Assembly: GCF_900106695.1 (NCBI RefSeq)
Contig: NZ_FNMZ01000005.1
Location: 236,323-300,322, forward strand
Length of the DNA: 64,000 bases
Source of the DNA: Albimonas donghaensis
Lineage (GTDB): Bacteria > Pseudomonadota > Alphaproteobacteria > Rhodobacterales > Rhodobacteraceae
Direction: 5' to 3'
In this document: piece after piece, positions 43,158-51,211 of the stretch
How the letters are laid out: each line of letters begins with the position of its first letter
How positions within the stretch are numbered: position 1 is the first letter of the stretch
The notes under the pieces: generated by a model
What the model saw: the letters and a program-made list of their open reading frames with translations, nothing else
Databases searched by the model: none
Told to the model about the DNA's origin: nothing
Made by a program: the position numbers and the translations under genes

Positions 43158-44363
43158 TCAGGCCGGAATCACGATGCGGGCGATGAGATCGCGCTGGATC
43201 TCGTTCGAGCCGGCATAGATCGAGGCGGCGCGGGTGTTCAGGTAATAGGGCATGGCCACCATGTCGAAACCGTCGCTCAGCGGGCCGGAATTGGCCCCCA
43301 CCGCCAGCGCGTCGAGCTGCCGGGGCAGGCCCTCCAGTCCCGCCACCTCGATCATCATCGCCGACAGCGCCTGCGAGGTTTCCGAGGACAGGGTCTTCAT
43401 CATCGAGGGATAGGCCGGGTCATGCGCCGGCTCGCCGCCGCCGCGGGCGTGGCGGAAATGATAGTCGACCGAGATCACGTCGGCCTCCAGCATCCCCAGC
43501 CGCTCCTGAAAGGCGGGATCGTCGGCGATCACGCCGCCCATGCCGTCATCGGCCCGCGCCGCGGCCTCCCGCAGGGCCGCCAGCCGCCGGCGCAGGGCGG
43601 GACCGGGAGAGCCGCCGCCGCGCTCGTATTTCAGCAGGTGCTTGGCGACCGACCAGCCGTCGTTCTCCGCGCCCACCCGGTTGGCCTTGGGCACGCGCAC
43701 GGCGTCGAAGAACACCTCGCACTGCTCGGGGAAGCCATCGAGCCCGATGGTCTTCTTCACCGTCAGACCGGGCAGGTCCATGGAATCGAGCAGCAGGAAG
43801 GTGATCCCCTGCTGCTTCTTGCCCTCGGTCGAGGTGCGCACCAGCAGGAACATGCGGTTGGCGTGATGGGCGTAGGTGGTCCAGATCTTCTGGCCGGTGA
43901 TGAGGTAATCGTCCCCATCCGACACCGCCATGCAGCGCAGGGAGGCGAGGTCCGAGCCCGAGTTCGGCTCCGAATAGCCCTGGCACCAGAAATCCTCGCC
44001 CGAGAGGATGCCGGGCAGGTATTTCGCCTTCTGCTCCGGCGTGCCGAGGTCGATCAGCAGCGGGCCGATCATCTTCAGGTTATGCGGCAGCAGCGGCGGC
44101 AGCCCGCGGCGCTCGCATTCCTGGGCGAAGACGTCGGCCTGTTCGGCGGACCAGCCGGCGCCGCCATGCTCCACCGGCCAGTTCGGCGCGGCCCAGCCCC
44201 TGGCGGCGAGAATGCCCTGCCAGCGCATCGCCTGTTCGAAGGGCGCGAAGACGCTGGTGGTCTTGGCGCCCGCCTCGACCAGATCGGGGGTGACGTTGGC
44301 GTCGAGGAAGGCGATCACCTCCGCGCGGAACGCCTCGAGGGCTTCGCCCATCTCCAGGTTCAT
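43158..44363 (-). CDS. Acyl-CoA dehydrogenase (first of an adjacent pair)
   Basis: This 401-residue FAD enzyme has the family segments WCQGYSEPNSGSDLASL (about residues 136-152) and ITGQKIWTTYAHHANRMFLL. The C-terminal part ends AGSNEIQRDLIARIVIPA, where the usual catalytic Glu of 'YEG' is Ala, as in FadE26/FadE34-type enzymes whose base lies elsewhere. It is 13 bases downstream of the enoyl-CoA hydratase gene and 21 bases upstream of its partner, so the three genes form one transcript. The likely substrate is a branched or cyclic acyl-CoA, which is inference. Confidence 0.94.
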   Translation of the reverse strand: MNLEMGEALEAFRAEVIAFLDANVTPDLVEAGAKTTSVFAPFEQAMRWQGILAARGWAAPNWPVEHGGAGWSAEQADVFAQECERRGLPPLLPHNLKMIGPLLIDLGTPEQKAKYLPGILSGEDFWCQGYSEPNSGSDLASLRCMAVSDGDDYLITGQKIWTTYAHHANRMFLLVRTSTEGKKQQGITFLLLDSMDLPGLTVKKTIGLDGFPEQCEVFFDAVRVPKANRVGAENDGWSVAKHLLKYERGGGSPGPALRRRLAALREAAARADDGMGGVIADDPAFQERLGMLEADVISVDYHFRHARGGGEPAHDPAYPSMMKTLSSETSQALSAMMIEVAGLEGLPRQLDALAVGANSGPLSDGFDMVAMPYYLNTRAASIYAGSNEIQRDLIARIVIPA

Positions 44364-44376
44364 GGGGTCTCCTGTC

Positions 44377-45114
44377 TCAGCGTCTGGCGAAGGCGGCGAT
44401 GCGCTCGGCGCTGTCGGGGCCGCGGCCTTCGGATTTCGACCATTCGTGGCGCAGGCCCTCGTCGAGGCCCATGCCGTCGGTGGCGTCCAGCAGCCGCTTG
44501 GCGGCGGCCTGGGTGAAGGTGGAGCCGGCCAGCAGGCGGCGGGCCAGCGCCTCGATCTCGGCGTCGAAATCGGCCGCGGGGACCACGAACTCGGCCAGCC
44601 CGATGCGCAGGGCTTCGTCGGCGAGGATGGTGTCGGCGGTGAACATCATGCGCTTGGCGGTGGCGACGCCGACCCGGCGGGGGAGCCGCTGGCTCATGCC
44701 CCAGACCGGGGTGAGGGACCATTTGGCGTGGGTGTCGCCGAATTTCGCGTCATCGGCGGCGAGGATGAAATCCGCCGCCAGCGCCACTTCCAGCGCGCCG
44801 GTGTAGCAATGGCCATGGACGGCGGCGACCACCGGCCTGGGCAGGGTCTCCAGCATCCGCAGCGTCTCGGACTGCCAGCCCGGCGGCGGCGCGTCGCCCC
44901 CCGCGGCGATGCCGCCAAGGTCGTTGCCCGCGCAGAAACAGCGCCCGGCGCCGCGCAGCACCACGCAGCCGATGGCGTCGTCCGTCGCCAGCGCCTCGAT
45001 ATGGGCGCGCAGTTCGCGGAACATCGCCAGGTTGAGAGCGTTGAGCTTGTCAGGCCGGTTCAGGGTCAGGATGGCGAGACCGTCGCGGTCTTCGCGCAGG
45101 ACCAGCGCGGTCAT
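44377..45114 (-). CDS. Enoyl-CoA hydratase/isomerase (crotonase) family protein
   Basis: The 245-residue protein has ILTLNRPDKLNALNLAMF (residues about 14-31) and the oxyanion-hole segments GAGRCFCAGNDL (about 55-66) and VAAVHGHCYTGALEVALAADF (about 95). The first catalytic Glu position of classical hydratases reads Tyr-Thr-Gly-Ala, so simple hydration activity is uncertain. It is the first gene of the leftward catabolic operon. A TetR operator lies about 110 bases upstream of the ATG at 45112-45114. Confidence 0.9.
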   Translation of the reverse strand: MTALVLREDRDGLAILTLNRPDKLNALNLAMFRELRAHIEALATDDAIGCVVLRGAGRCFCAGNDLGGIAAGGDAPPPGWQSETLRMLETLPRPVVAAVHGHCYTGALEVALAADFILAADDAKFGDTHAKWSLTPVWGMSQRLPRRVGVATAKRMMFTADTILADEALRIGLAEFVVPAADFDAEIEALARRLLAGSTFTQAAAKRLLDATDGMGLDEGLRHEWSKSEGRGPDSAERIAAFARR

Positions 45115-45222
45115 CGCTGGGGGTTCCGGATGCGGGTGAAGATCGGGGCCATGGCGTCCTCCCAGACGGCTCGTGGTTCGTTGCTCGTTGTTCGGGGGCC
45201 GGCGGACCGGCTGCGCCGCTTT

Positions 45223-45240
45223 ACGGACGCTATCCGTCCA
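45223..45240 (-). promoter_or_regulatory. TetR operator copy B, upstream of the enoyl-CoA hydratase operon
   Basis: Read leftward the site is TGGACGGATAGCGTCCGT. It matches operator A (46001-46018, TGGACGAAACACGTCCGT) at 14 of 18 positions, including both arms GGACG-N5-CGTCC. It lies between the TetR stop and the hydratase start, in the right place to control the leftward operon. Confidence 0.75.
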
Positions 45241-45307
45241 CAATAGGCGGGCGCGCCCCCGGCGCAAGCGGGGAGAGGGTCGCGGGGACGGTCGCGGGAA
45301 GGGGCCT

Positions 45308-45979
45308 TCAGCGCGGCGCGAAGGCTCGCATCAGCAGGTCCACGAGCGCATCGCAAAAGCGCGCGGTCTCGTCGCCGGTCATCTCGTGCGGGGTCGCCTC
45401 GATGCGGGCGTGGCGCTGGGTGGTGGGGCCGACGACCATCAGCACGGCGAGATCGAGGTCGATATCCGCCGCCAGTTCGCCGCGATCGCGGGCGCGATGG
45501 AAGATCTTGCGCATCCGGCGGGCGGCGGTGGCCTGGAAGGGCGCGATGATCTCCCGGAAATCCGGGTGGCGCAGGGCGTCGACCTGGGCGTTCATCACCA
45601 TGCCCGAACGGTTGTCGGCGAAGCGCGCCATCGACAGCGCCACCCATTCCGCGAGGTCTCCGCGCAGGGAGCCGGTGTCGAGATCCTTCATCGGCTCCCA
45701 GCGCAGGTCGAAGGCGGCGGCCAGCAGCGCCTGCCGGTTGGGCCAGCGCGCATAGATCGCGGCCTTGCCCACCCCGGCCTCGCGCGCGATGCGCTCGATC
45801 GAGAATCCGGACCAGCCATGTTCGGCATAGAGCCGCATGGCCGCGTCATGCACCCGCCCCTCCAGCGTCGGATCGCGGGGGCGGCCAGGCGGTTTGCGGT
45901 CGGGTTCCGCAGGGGCGGACCCGGCCGCGGCCTCCTGCGGCGTCGCGGAACGGGGCGAGTCGGGGTCGGGCTCTTGCAT
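45308..45979 (-). CDS. TetR-family regulator of the acyl-CoA cluster
   Basis: The 223-residue protein has a disordered Pro/Asp/Glu-rich leader (about 1-35), then GRPRDPTLEGRVHDAAMRLY and the helix-turn-helix FSIERIAREAGVGKAAIYAR (about residues 60-80). It ends in a TetR C-terminal helical domain with LAVLMVVGPTTQRH. It is divergent from the CoA-transferase gene. Operator-like palindromes lie in front of both it and the leftward catabolic operon. An acyl-CoA intermediate is the likely inducer, by analogy with other catabolic TetR proteins. The ATG at 45977-45979 avoids running into the operator. Confidence 0.92.
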   Translation of the reverse strand: MQEPDPDSPRSATPQEAAAGSAPAEPDRKPPGRPRDPTLEGRVHDAAMRLYAEHGWSGFSIERIAREAGVGKAAIYARWPNRQALLAAAFDLRWEPMKDLDTGSLRGDLAEWVALSMARFADNRSGMVMNAQVDALRHPDFREIIAPFQATAARRMRKIFHRARDRGELAADIDLDLAVLMVVGPTTQRHARIEATPHEMTGDETARFCDALVDLLMRAFAPR

Positions 45980-46000
45980 GGGGTCCCCGCGCGGGTATTT

Positions 46001-46027
46001 TGGACGAAACACGTCCGTTACCGGACG
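46001..46027. promoter_or_regulatory. TetR operator copy A, overlapping palindromes in the divergent promoter
   Basis: GGACG-AAACA-CGTCC (46002-46016) overlaps CGTCCG-TTAC-CGGACG (46012-46027). The region lies between the divergent TetR and CoA-transferase start codons. The first palindrome recurs as copy B upstream of the hydratase operon. Confidence 0.8.
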
Positions 46028-46068
46028 CCTGACAGGCGCCAGATAACGGCAGGGAGGGAGATGCCGCA

Positions 46069-48501
46069 ATGCCAAGCCGCGCGGATGCGCCGCTGGCCGG
46101 GATCGAGGTCATCGACCTCGTGGCCGGCCCGATGGCCGCGATCGGCCGAACGCTGGCCGAACTCGGGGCCGCCGTGACCCGGGCGGAGCCGCCGGGCGGG
46201 GCCTGGGACCGGCCCCGGCCGGACCATGGCGACCCGGCCGCCGGGCTGGACTTCGCCGCGCTCAACGCCGGCAAGGGCTGCGCGGTGCTGGACCTCGCCA
46301 CGCCCGGAACCGCGCGCGACCACGCCGCCCGGCTGGACGCGATGCTGGAGCGGGCGCATCTGGTCCTGCTCGACATCGGCCCCCGCGCCGCCTTCCCGCT
46401 GGATCCGGACGCCCTGCGCGCCCGTTTCCCCGGGCTCGTGGTCATGGCGGTCGGCGATTTCGGCCGGGCCGGCGGGCGCGAGACCTGGCAGGCCACCGAC
46501 CCGGTGCTGCACGCGCTGTCGAGCGAACTGTCCCGCTCCGGCCTCGAAGGCCGGGCGCCGCTGATCCCGCCCGGACGGATCGCGGCGGGGACGGCGGCCT
46601 CGCACGGGGCCTATCTCGCCACGCTGGCGCTCTATGACCGGATGCGGACCGGGGCGGGGGCGCTGCTGGATTTCTCGGCGCGGGATGCGGCCATCCACGC
46701 GCTGGACCCGCCCTACGCCACCGCCGGCGCCGCGTCCTCGGGCGGGCCGCCGGAGGACGCGCCCCGCGCGCGGCCCGCCCCCGGCGTCTACTACCCCATC
46801 GTGCGCTGCGCCGACGGGCGGGTGCGGGTCTGCGTGCTGTCGCCCCGGCAATGGCAGGGGCTGTTCCGCTGGATGGGGGAGCCCGCGGAGTTCGCCGACC
46901 CCAGGTTCAACCAGATGCGCGAACGCTACGCCTCGCCGCGGCTGGTCGAGGCGATCCGCGCCTTCATGGCCCCGAAGACCCGCGCCGCGCTGGAGGAGGA
47001 GGGCGCCGCGCATGGCGTCGCCGTGGGCGCGCTGCTGAGCCTGGAGGAGATGCTCGACGGCCCCCACGCGCAGGCCCGCGGGGCGGAGACCTCGGTCCCC
47101 CTGCCCGAGGGCGGGACCGCGACGCTGCCCAACGGGGTGATGGAGATCGACGGCGCCCGCGCCGGCCCGCGCGGCGGCCCGCCGGCGGTCGGTGACGTCC
47201 CGGCGCCCGCCCCGGCGGCGACCTTCCCCGCCCCTCCCGCAGCCCCTCCCGCAGCGCCCGCCGCAACCCCCGCCGCGCGACCGCTGGAGGGCCTCAAGGT
47301 CCTGGATCTCGGCGTCATCGTGGTCGGCGGGGATCAGAGCCGCCTGCTCGCCGATGCCGGCGCGGACGTGATCAAGGTCGAGGCCAAGGCCTTTCCCGAC
47401 GGCTCCCGCGCCGCCATCGCGCTCGACCGCATGAGCCCCAGCTTCGCCTGCGCCCATCGCAACAAGCGCAGCCTGGGCCTGAACCTGCGGGCGCCGGAGG
47501 GGCGGGACCTGTTCCTGCGCCTCGCCGCCCGGGCCGACCTGGTGCTGTCCAACTTCAAGCCCGGAGTGATGGAGAAGCTGGGCCTCGGACGCGCGGCGCT
47601 GGCGGCCGCCAATCCGGGGATCGTGCAGGTCGACAGCTCGGCCTTCGGGGCGACCGGTCCGTGGTCGGACCGCATGGGCTACGGCCCGCTGGTGCGCGCC
47701 AATGCCGGGCTGTCGGGCATGTGGCGCTATCCGGACGATCCCGACAGCTTCTCGGACGCGCTGACCATCTATCCCGACCATGTGGGCGCGCGGGTCGGCG
47801 CCGCCGGCGCGCTGGCCCTGCTGATCCGGCGGTTGCGGACCGGGCGGGGAGGGAGCGCCTCGGTCAGTCAGACGGAGGTGATGCACGCGCATCTGGCCGC
47901 CGAGATCGCCCGCCTGCGCGCCGGCCTGCCCTTCGAGGGGCCGGACGCCGCCCCCGACGCCCCCTGGGGCGTATTCCCCACCGCGGGCGACGACGACTGG
48001 TGCGCCGTCACCGTGCGCGACGACGCCGACTGGGCGGGGCTCTGCGCCGTGCTGGGCCGGGACCCGGAGGCGAACGGGCTGGGAACCGCCGCCGCCCGCC
48101 GCGCCGACCGGCGCGACGCCGAGGCGCCGCTGCGCGCCTGGCTGGCCGGGCGTCCCGCGGCGGAGGCGATGGAGGCGTTGCAGGCCGCCGGCGTCCCCGC
48201 CGGCGCCATGGCCCGGGTGGGAGACCTGCCCACGGACCCGCATCTCGTCGCCCGCGGTCATTTCCGCACCGGCGCCCATCGCCTGCTGCCCGCCCCCTTC
48301 CCGGTCGAGAACGCCCCGGTCCTTTCGGACCGCTGGCCCGACCCGCCCGACCGCCCGGCCCCCGAGGCCGGCGAGCAGACCCGCGAGGTCATCGCCGACT
48401 GGCTCGGCCTGACCTCCGAAGACATCGCGCGGCTGGTCGCCGCCGACATCCTCGAGCCGCCGGCGGACGCAACGCCCGCCGCCGCGCCCGACCCCACATG
48501 A
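46069..48501 (+). CDS. Double CaiB/BaiF (family III) CoA-transferase
   Basis: The 810-residue protein consists of two family III CoA-transferase domains in tandem: residues about 1-365 (GIEVIDLVAGPMAAIGRTL) and about 404-800 (GLKVLDLGVIVVGGDQSRLL). They are joined by an Ala/Pro-rich linker of about 35 residues. These enzymes activate carboxylic acids by moving CoA from another thioester. Single-domain members form interlocked dimers, so the fusion could form an internal pseudo-dimer. The segment expected to hold the catalytic acid reads SARDAAIHAL in domain 1 and SQTEVMHAHL in domain 2. It is the first gene of the rightward catabolic arm, behind the TetR operator. GGGAGGGAG precedes the ATG. 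Confidence 0.92.
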   Translation: MPSRADAPLAGIEVIDLVAGPMAAIGRTLAELGAAVTRAEPPGGAWDRPRPDHGDPAAGLDFAALNAGKGCAVLDLATPGTARDHAARLDAMLERAHLVLLDIGPRAAFPLDPDALRARFPGLVVMAVGDFGRAGGRETWQATDPVLHALSSELSRSGLEGRAPLIPPGRIAAGTAASHGAYLATLALYDRMRTGAGALLDFSARDAAIHALDPPYATAGAASSGGPPEDAPRARPAPGVYYPIVRCADGRVRVCVLSPRQWQGLFRWMGEPAEFADPRFNQMRERYASPRLVEAIRAFMAPKTRAALEEEGAAHGVAVGALLSLEEMLDGPHAQARGAETSVPLPEGGTATLPNGVMEIDGARAGPRGGPPAVGDVPAPAPAATFPAPPAAPPAAPAATPAARPLEGLKVLDLGVIVVGGDQSRLLADAGADVIKVEAKAFPDGSRAAIALDRMSPSFACAHRNKRSLGLNLRAPEGRDLFLRLAARADLVLSNFKPGVMEKLGLGRAALAAANPGIVQVDSSAFGATGPWSDRMGYGPLVRANAGLSGMWRYPDDPDSFSDALTIYPDHVGARVGAAGALALLIRRLRTGRGGSASVSQTEVMHAHLAAEIARLRAGLPFEGPDAAPDAPWGVFPTAGDDDWCAVTVRDDADWAGLCAVLGRDPEANGLGTAAARRADRRDAEAPLRAWLAGRPAAEAMEALQAAGVPAGAMARVGDLPTDPHLVARGHFRTGAHRLLPAPFPVENAPVLSDRWPDPPDRPAPEAGEQTREVIADWLGLTSEDIARLVAADILEPPADATPAAAPDPT

Positions 48502-48512
48502 GGAGCCCCGAA

Positions 48513-49313
48513 ATGGAGCACGCCAACGAAGAGGTCCTGGTCGAACGCCGCGGCCATGTCATGCTGATCACCCTCAACCGCCCCAAGGCGCGCAACGCGG
48601 TGAACGTGAAGGTTCACATGGGCCTCGGCCTGGCGCTGGAGGACGCGGAGGCCGATCCCGAGATCCGCTGCGTGATCCTCACCGGCGCCGGCGACAAGGC
48701 GTTCTGCGCCGGCGCCGATCTCGTGGCTCTGTCGCGGGGCGAGAGCCTGCGCCCCGAGGATCCCGCCCACGCCGCCTGGGGCTTCGCCGGCTTCGTCTCG
48801 CACCCCATCGGCAAGCCCATCATCGCCGCGGTCAACGGCTTCGCGCTGGGCGGCGGTTCGGAACTGGCGCTGGCCTCCGACATCGTGATCGCCGCCGACA
48901 CCGCCGCCTTCGGCCTGCCGGAAGTGAAGCGCGGGATCTTCGCGGCCGCCGGCGGCGTGTTCCGCCTCGGCCAGCAGATCCCCAAAAAGATCGCCATGGA
49001 GATGATGCTGACCGGCGATCCGATCTCCGCCGAGCGGGCGCTGGAGCTCGGCCTGGTCAACCGGGTGGTCCCCTTCGACGGCCTGCTGGACGCGGCCTTC
49101 GAGATGGCCGAGAAGATCGCGGCCAACGCGCCGCTTTCGGTCCAGGCCTCCAAGCGCATCGCCATGGGGATGGACGGAAACGCGGTGCCCGCCGACGCCG
49201 AACTGTGGGAGCGAAGCACGCGCGAAGGCGCGAAGGTCTTCGCCTCGCTCGACGCGAAGGAGGGCCCGAAAGCCTTCGCCGAAAAGCGCGCGCCCGTCTG
49301 GCAGGCCAAGTAA
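48513..49313 (+). CDS. Enoyl-CoA hydratase (crotonase family)
   Basis: The 266-residue enzyme has VMLITLNRPKARNAVN (residues about 16-31), the oxyanion-hole segments GAGDKAFCAGADLVAL (about 65-80) and AVNGFALGGGSELALASDIV (about 108-127), and FGLPEVKRGIFAAAGG (about 135-150) with Glu near the classical second acid. It probably hydrates a 2-enoyl-CoA formed by the acyl-CoA dehydrogenase pair. The start codon is 12 bases after the CoA-transferase stop, with AGGAG overlapping that stop, so translation is probably coupled. Confidence 0.93.
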   Translation: MEHANEEVLVERRGHVMLITLNRPKARNAVNVKVHMGLGLALEDAEADPEIRCVILTGAGDKAFCAGADLVALSRGESLRPEDPAHAAWGFAGFVSHPIGKPIIAAVNGFALGGGSELALASDIVIAADTAAFGLPEVKRGIFAAAGGVFRLGQQIPKKIAMEMMLTGDPISAERALELGLVNRVVPFDGLLDAAFEMAEKIAANAPLSVQASKRIAMGMDGNAVPADAELWERSTREGAKVFASLDAKEGPKAFAEKRAPVWQAK

Positions 49314-49326
49314 GGACCCGACCTGG

Positions 49327-50934
49327 ATGACCAAGCCCAATGTCGATCTCGACCCCGAACGCGTTCCCGTCATCGTCGGGGTCGGTCAGATCAACGACCG
49401 CCCCGAGGACCCGGAGGACGGGCTCGACAGTCTCGGCCTGATGGCCGCCGCGCTGCATGTCGCCGACGATGACGCCGGCGGGGTTCGGCGCGGGGGCGGG
49501 CCCGGCTGGCTCGATTCGATCGACAGCCTGGCCGTGGTCTTCCAGATCTCCTGGCCGCAGGAGAACGACATGGCCGTCGCCCTGGCGGAGCGGCTGGAGG
49601 TGGCGCCCGCGCACACCTTCACCACGCCCACCGCCTCGGGCGACGGCCCCATCCGCCTGCTGAACGAGGCCGCGAACCGGATCGGCGAGGGCGTCTCGAA
49701 GATCTGCGCCGTGGTCGGGGCCGAGGCCCTGCGCAGCGCCGCCTATTTCACCCGGAAGGCGGCGGCCGAGGGCCGCGCTTCCGACTACAAGTCCATCGCC
49801 GAGGTCGCCGCCTCCCGCGCCACGCCCCTGCGGCGGCGCTACGGGCTGCTGGCGCCCATCGACGTCTACCCGCTTTACGAGAACGCCACCCGCGCCGCCT
49901 GGGGCCAGACCCTGGCCCAGGCCCAGGCCGAGACCGGAGAGATCTGGTCCCGCTTCGCCGAGGTCGCGGCGGGCAATGACGGCGCCTGGATCCGCCGCGG
50001 CGCCACGGCCGAGCAGATCGTGACGCCCGGCCCCGACAACCGCCCGCTGGCGCATCCCTACACCAAGCTGATGGTGGCCAATTCTTCGGTGAACCAGGGG
50101 GCGGGCTTCATCGTGACCTCGCTGGCCGAGGCCCGCCGGCGCGGCGTGGCGGAGGACCGGCTGGTCTATGTGGGCCGCGGCGCGGCGGCGATGGAGACGC
50201 TCGATCCGCTGGAGCGCGACCGCTACGACCGTTCCACCTCGATGACCCTGTCGCTGACGCGGGCGCTGGACCTGAACGGGATCGACGCCGGCGGGGCCGC
50301 GGCGGCGCTCGACCATGTGGAGCTCTATTCCTGCTTCCCCTGCGTGCCGAAGATGGCGCGGCGGGTGATCGGCTGGCCCGAGGACCGGCCCGCGACCGTG
50401 TTCGGCGGGCTGACCTTCGGCGGCGGGCCGATCGGCAATTACATGTCCCATGCGGTGGTGGAGATGGCGGAGCGTCTGCGCGAGCGCCGCGGCGGCGAGG
50501 CGGGCGAGGCGGGCGCGCAGGCCGCGCTCTCCCCCGGCATGGGCCTGCTTTTCGCCAATGGCGGCATCGCCACCAAGAACCACGCCATCGTGCTGTCGAA
50601 CGCCCCCATCGCCTCGGCGGCCTTCCCGCAGGATTTCGACATCCAGGCCGAGGCCGAAGCCGTGCGCGACCCGGTCCCGCCGCTGGCCGAAACCGCCCCC
50701 GGCCCGGCGCGGCTGGAGACCTGGACGGTGTTCTACGACCGCCAGGGCGCGCCGCGTCACGGGGTTGTGGTGGCGATCTCGGACGAAGGCGGCGCCCGCA
50801 CGCTGGCCAAGGTCCCGGCCGAGGACGCCGCGACGCTGGCCTTCCTCACCGATGGCGCGGCGGAGCCCGTGGGCTCCCGCGGGGTGATCGAGCCCGGCCC
50901 CGACGGCGACCAGATCTGGCGCCGGGCGGGGTGA
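49327..50934 (+). CDS. Thiolase-like acetyl-CoA acetyltransferase family protein without the N-terminal Cys
   Basis: The 535-residue protein has the thiolase fold order with a C-terminal OB-like extension (about residues 455-535), as in the long 'acetyl-CoA acetyltransferase' group. The position of the nucleophilic cysteine reads TPTASGDGP (residues about 99-107), so classical thiolase chemistry is unlikely. C-terminal segments VELYSCFPCVPKMARR and GGLTFGGGPIGNYMSHAV keep the second Cys and His regions. It may be a retro-Claisen or aldol-type partner or a CoA-ester handling protein. It follows the hydratase gene by 13 bases and closes the rightward catabolic operon. Confidence 0.88.
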   Translation: MTKPNVDLDPERVPVIVGVGQINDRPEDPEDGLDSLGLMAAALHVADDDAGGVRRGGGPGWLDSIDSLAVVFQISWPQENDMAVALAERLEVAPAHTFTTPTASGDGPIRLLNEAANRIGEGVSKICAVVGAEALRSAAYFTRKAAAEGRASDYKSIAEVAASRATPLRRRYGLLAPIDVYPLYENATRAAWGQTLAQAQAETGEIWSRFAEVAAGNDGAWIRRGATAEQIVTPGPDNRPLAHPYTKLMVANSSVNQGAGFIVTSLAEARRRGVAEDRLVYVGRGAAAMETLDPLERDRYDRSTSMTLSLTRALDLNGIDAGGAAAALDHVELYSCFPCVPKMARRVIGWPEDRPATVFGGLTFGGGPIGNYMSHAVVEMAERLRERRGGEAGEAGAQAALSPGMGLLFANGGIATKNHAIVLSNAPIASAAFPQDFDIQAEAEAVRDPVPPLAETAPGPARLETWTVFYDRQGAPRHGVVVAISDEGGARTLAKVPAEDAATLAFLTDGAAEPVGSRGVIEPGPDGDQIWRRAG

Positions 50935-51067
50935 TCGACAGGGGGGCGGCGCCAGGCGCGCCCGCCCCCTCCGCCGCGCGAAAGGCGGGCTGGCGCCCGC
51001 CCTACGTTATCCGCATCCGCGCCGTTCCGTGCCAGCTTCGCGACGCCAACCGGTTTCGGGGTGGGCC

Positions 51068-51174
51068 CGCCCTCCCGCTCCCCTCGCCCCCAAGGGGGGA
51101 GAGGGACAGGGTGAGGGGGCGCCCCGCAGGCCATTCATGGCCGGAGACATGGGAACGCCCCGCAAGGGGCGCCG
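51068..51174 (+). repeat. Dispersed three-hairpin element, copy 2
   Basis: Hairpin 1 spans 51081-51105 (one G/A mismatch), hairpin 2 is GGCCAT-TC-ATGGCC (51129-51142), and hairpin 3 is CGCCCC-GCAA-GGGGCG (51056+100 to 51171, i.e. 51156-51171). Order, linkers and loop types match copy 1 at 31446-31543. It sits in the 277-bp convergent gap between the thiolase-like and pirin genes, which contains no gene. Confidence 0.8.
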
Positions 51175-51211
51175 GCGGACTGACGCCCGCTCCCGTCCCC
51201 GCCCGCCCCGC

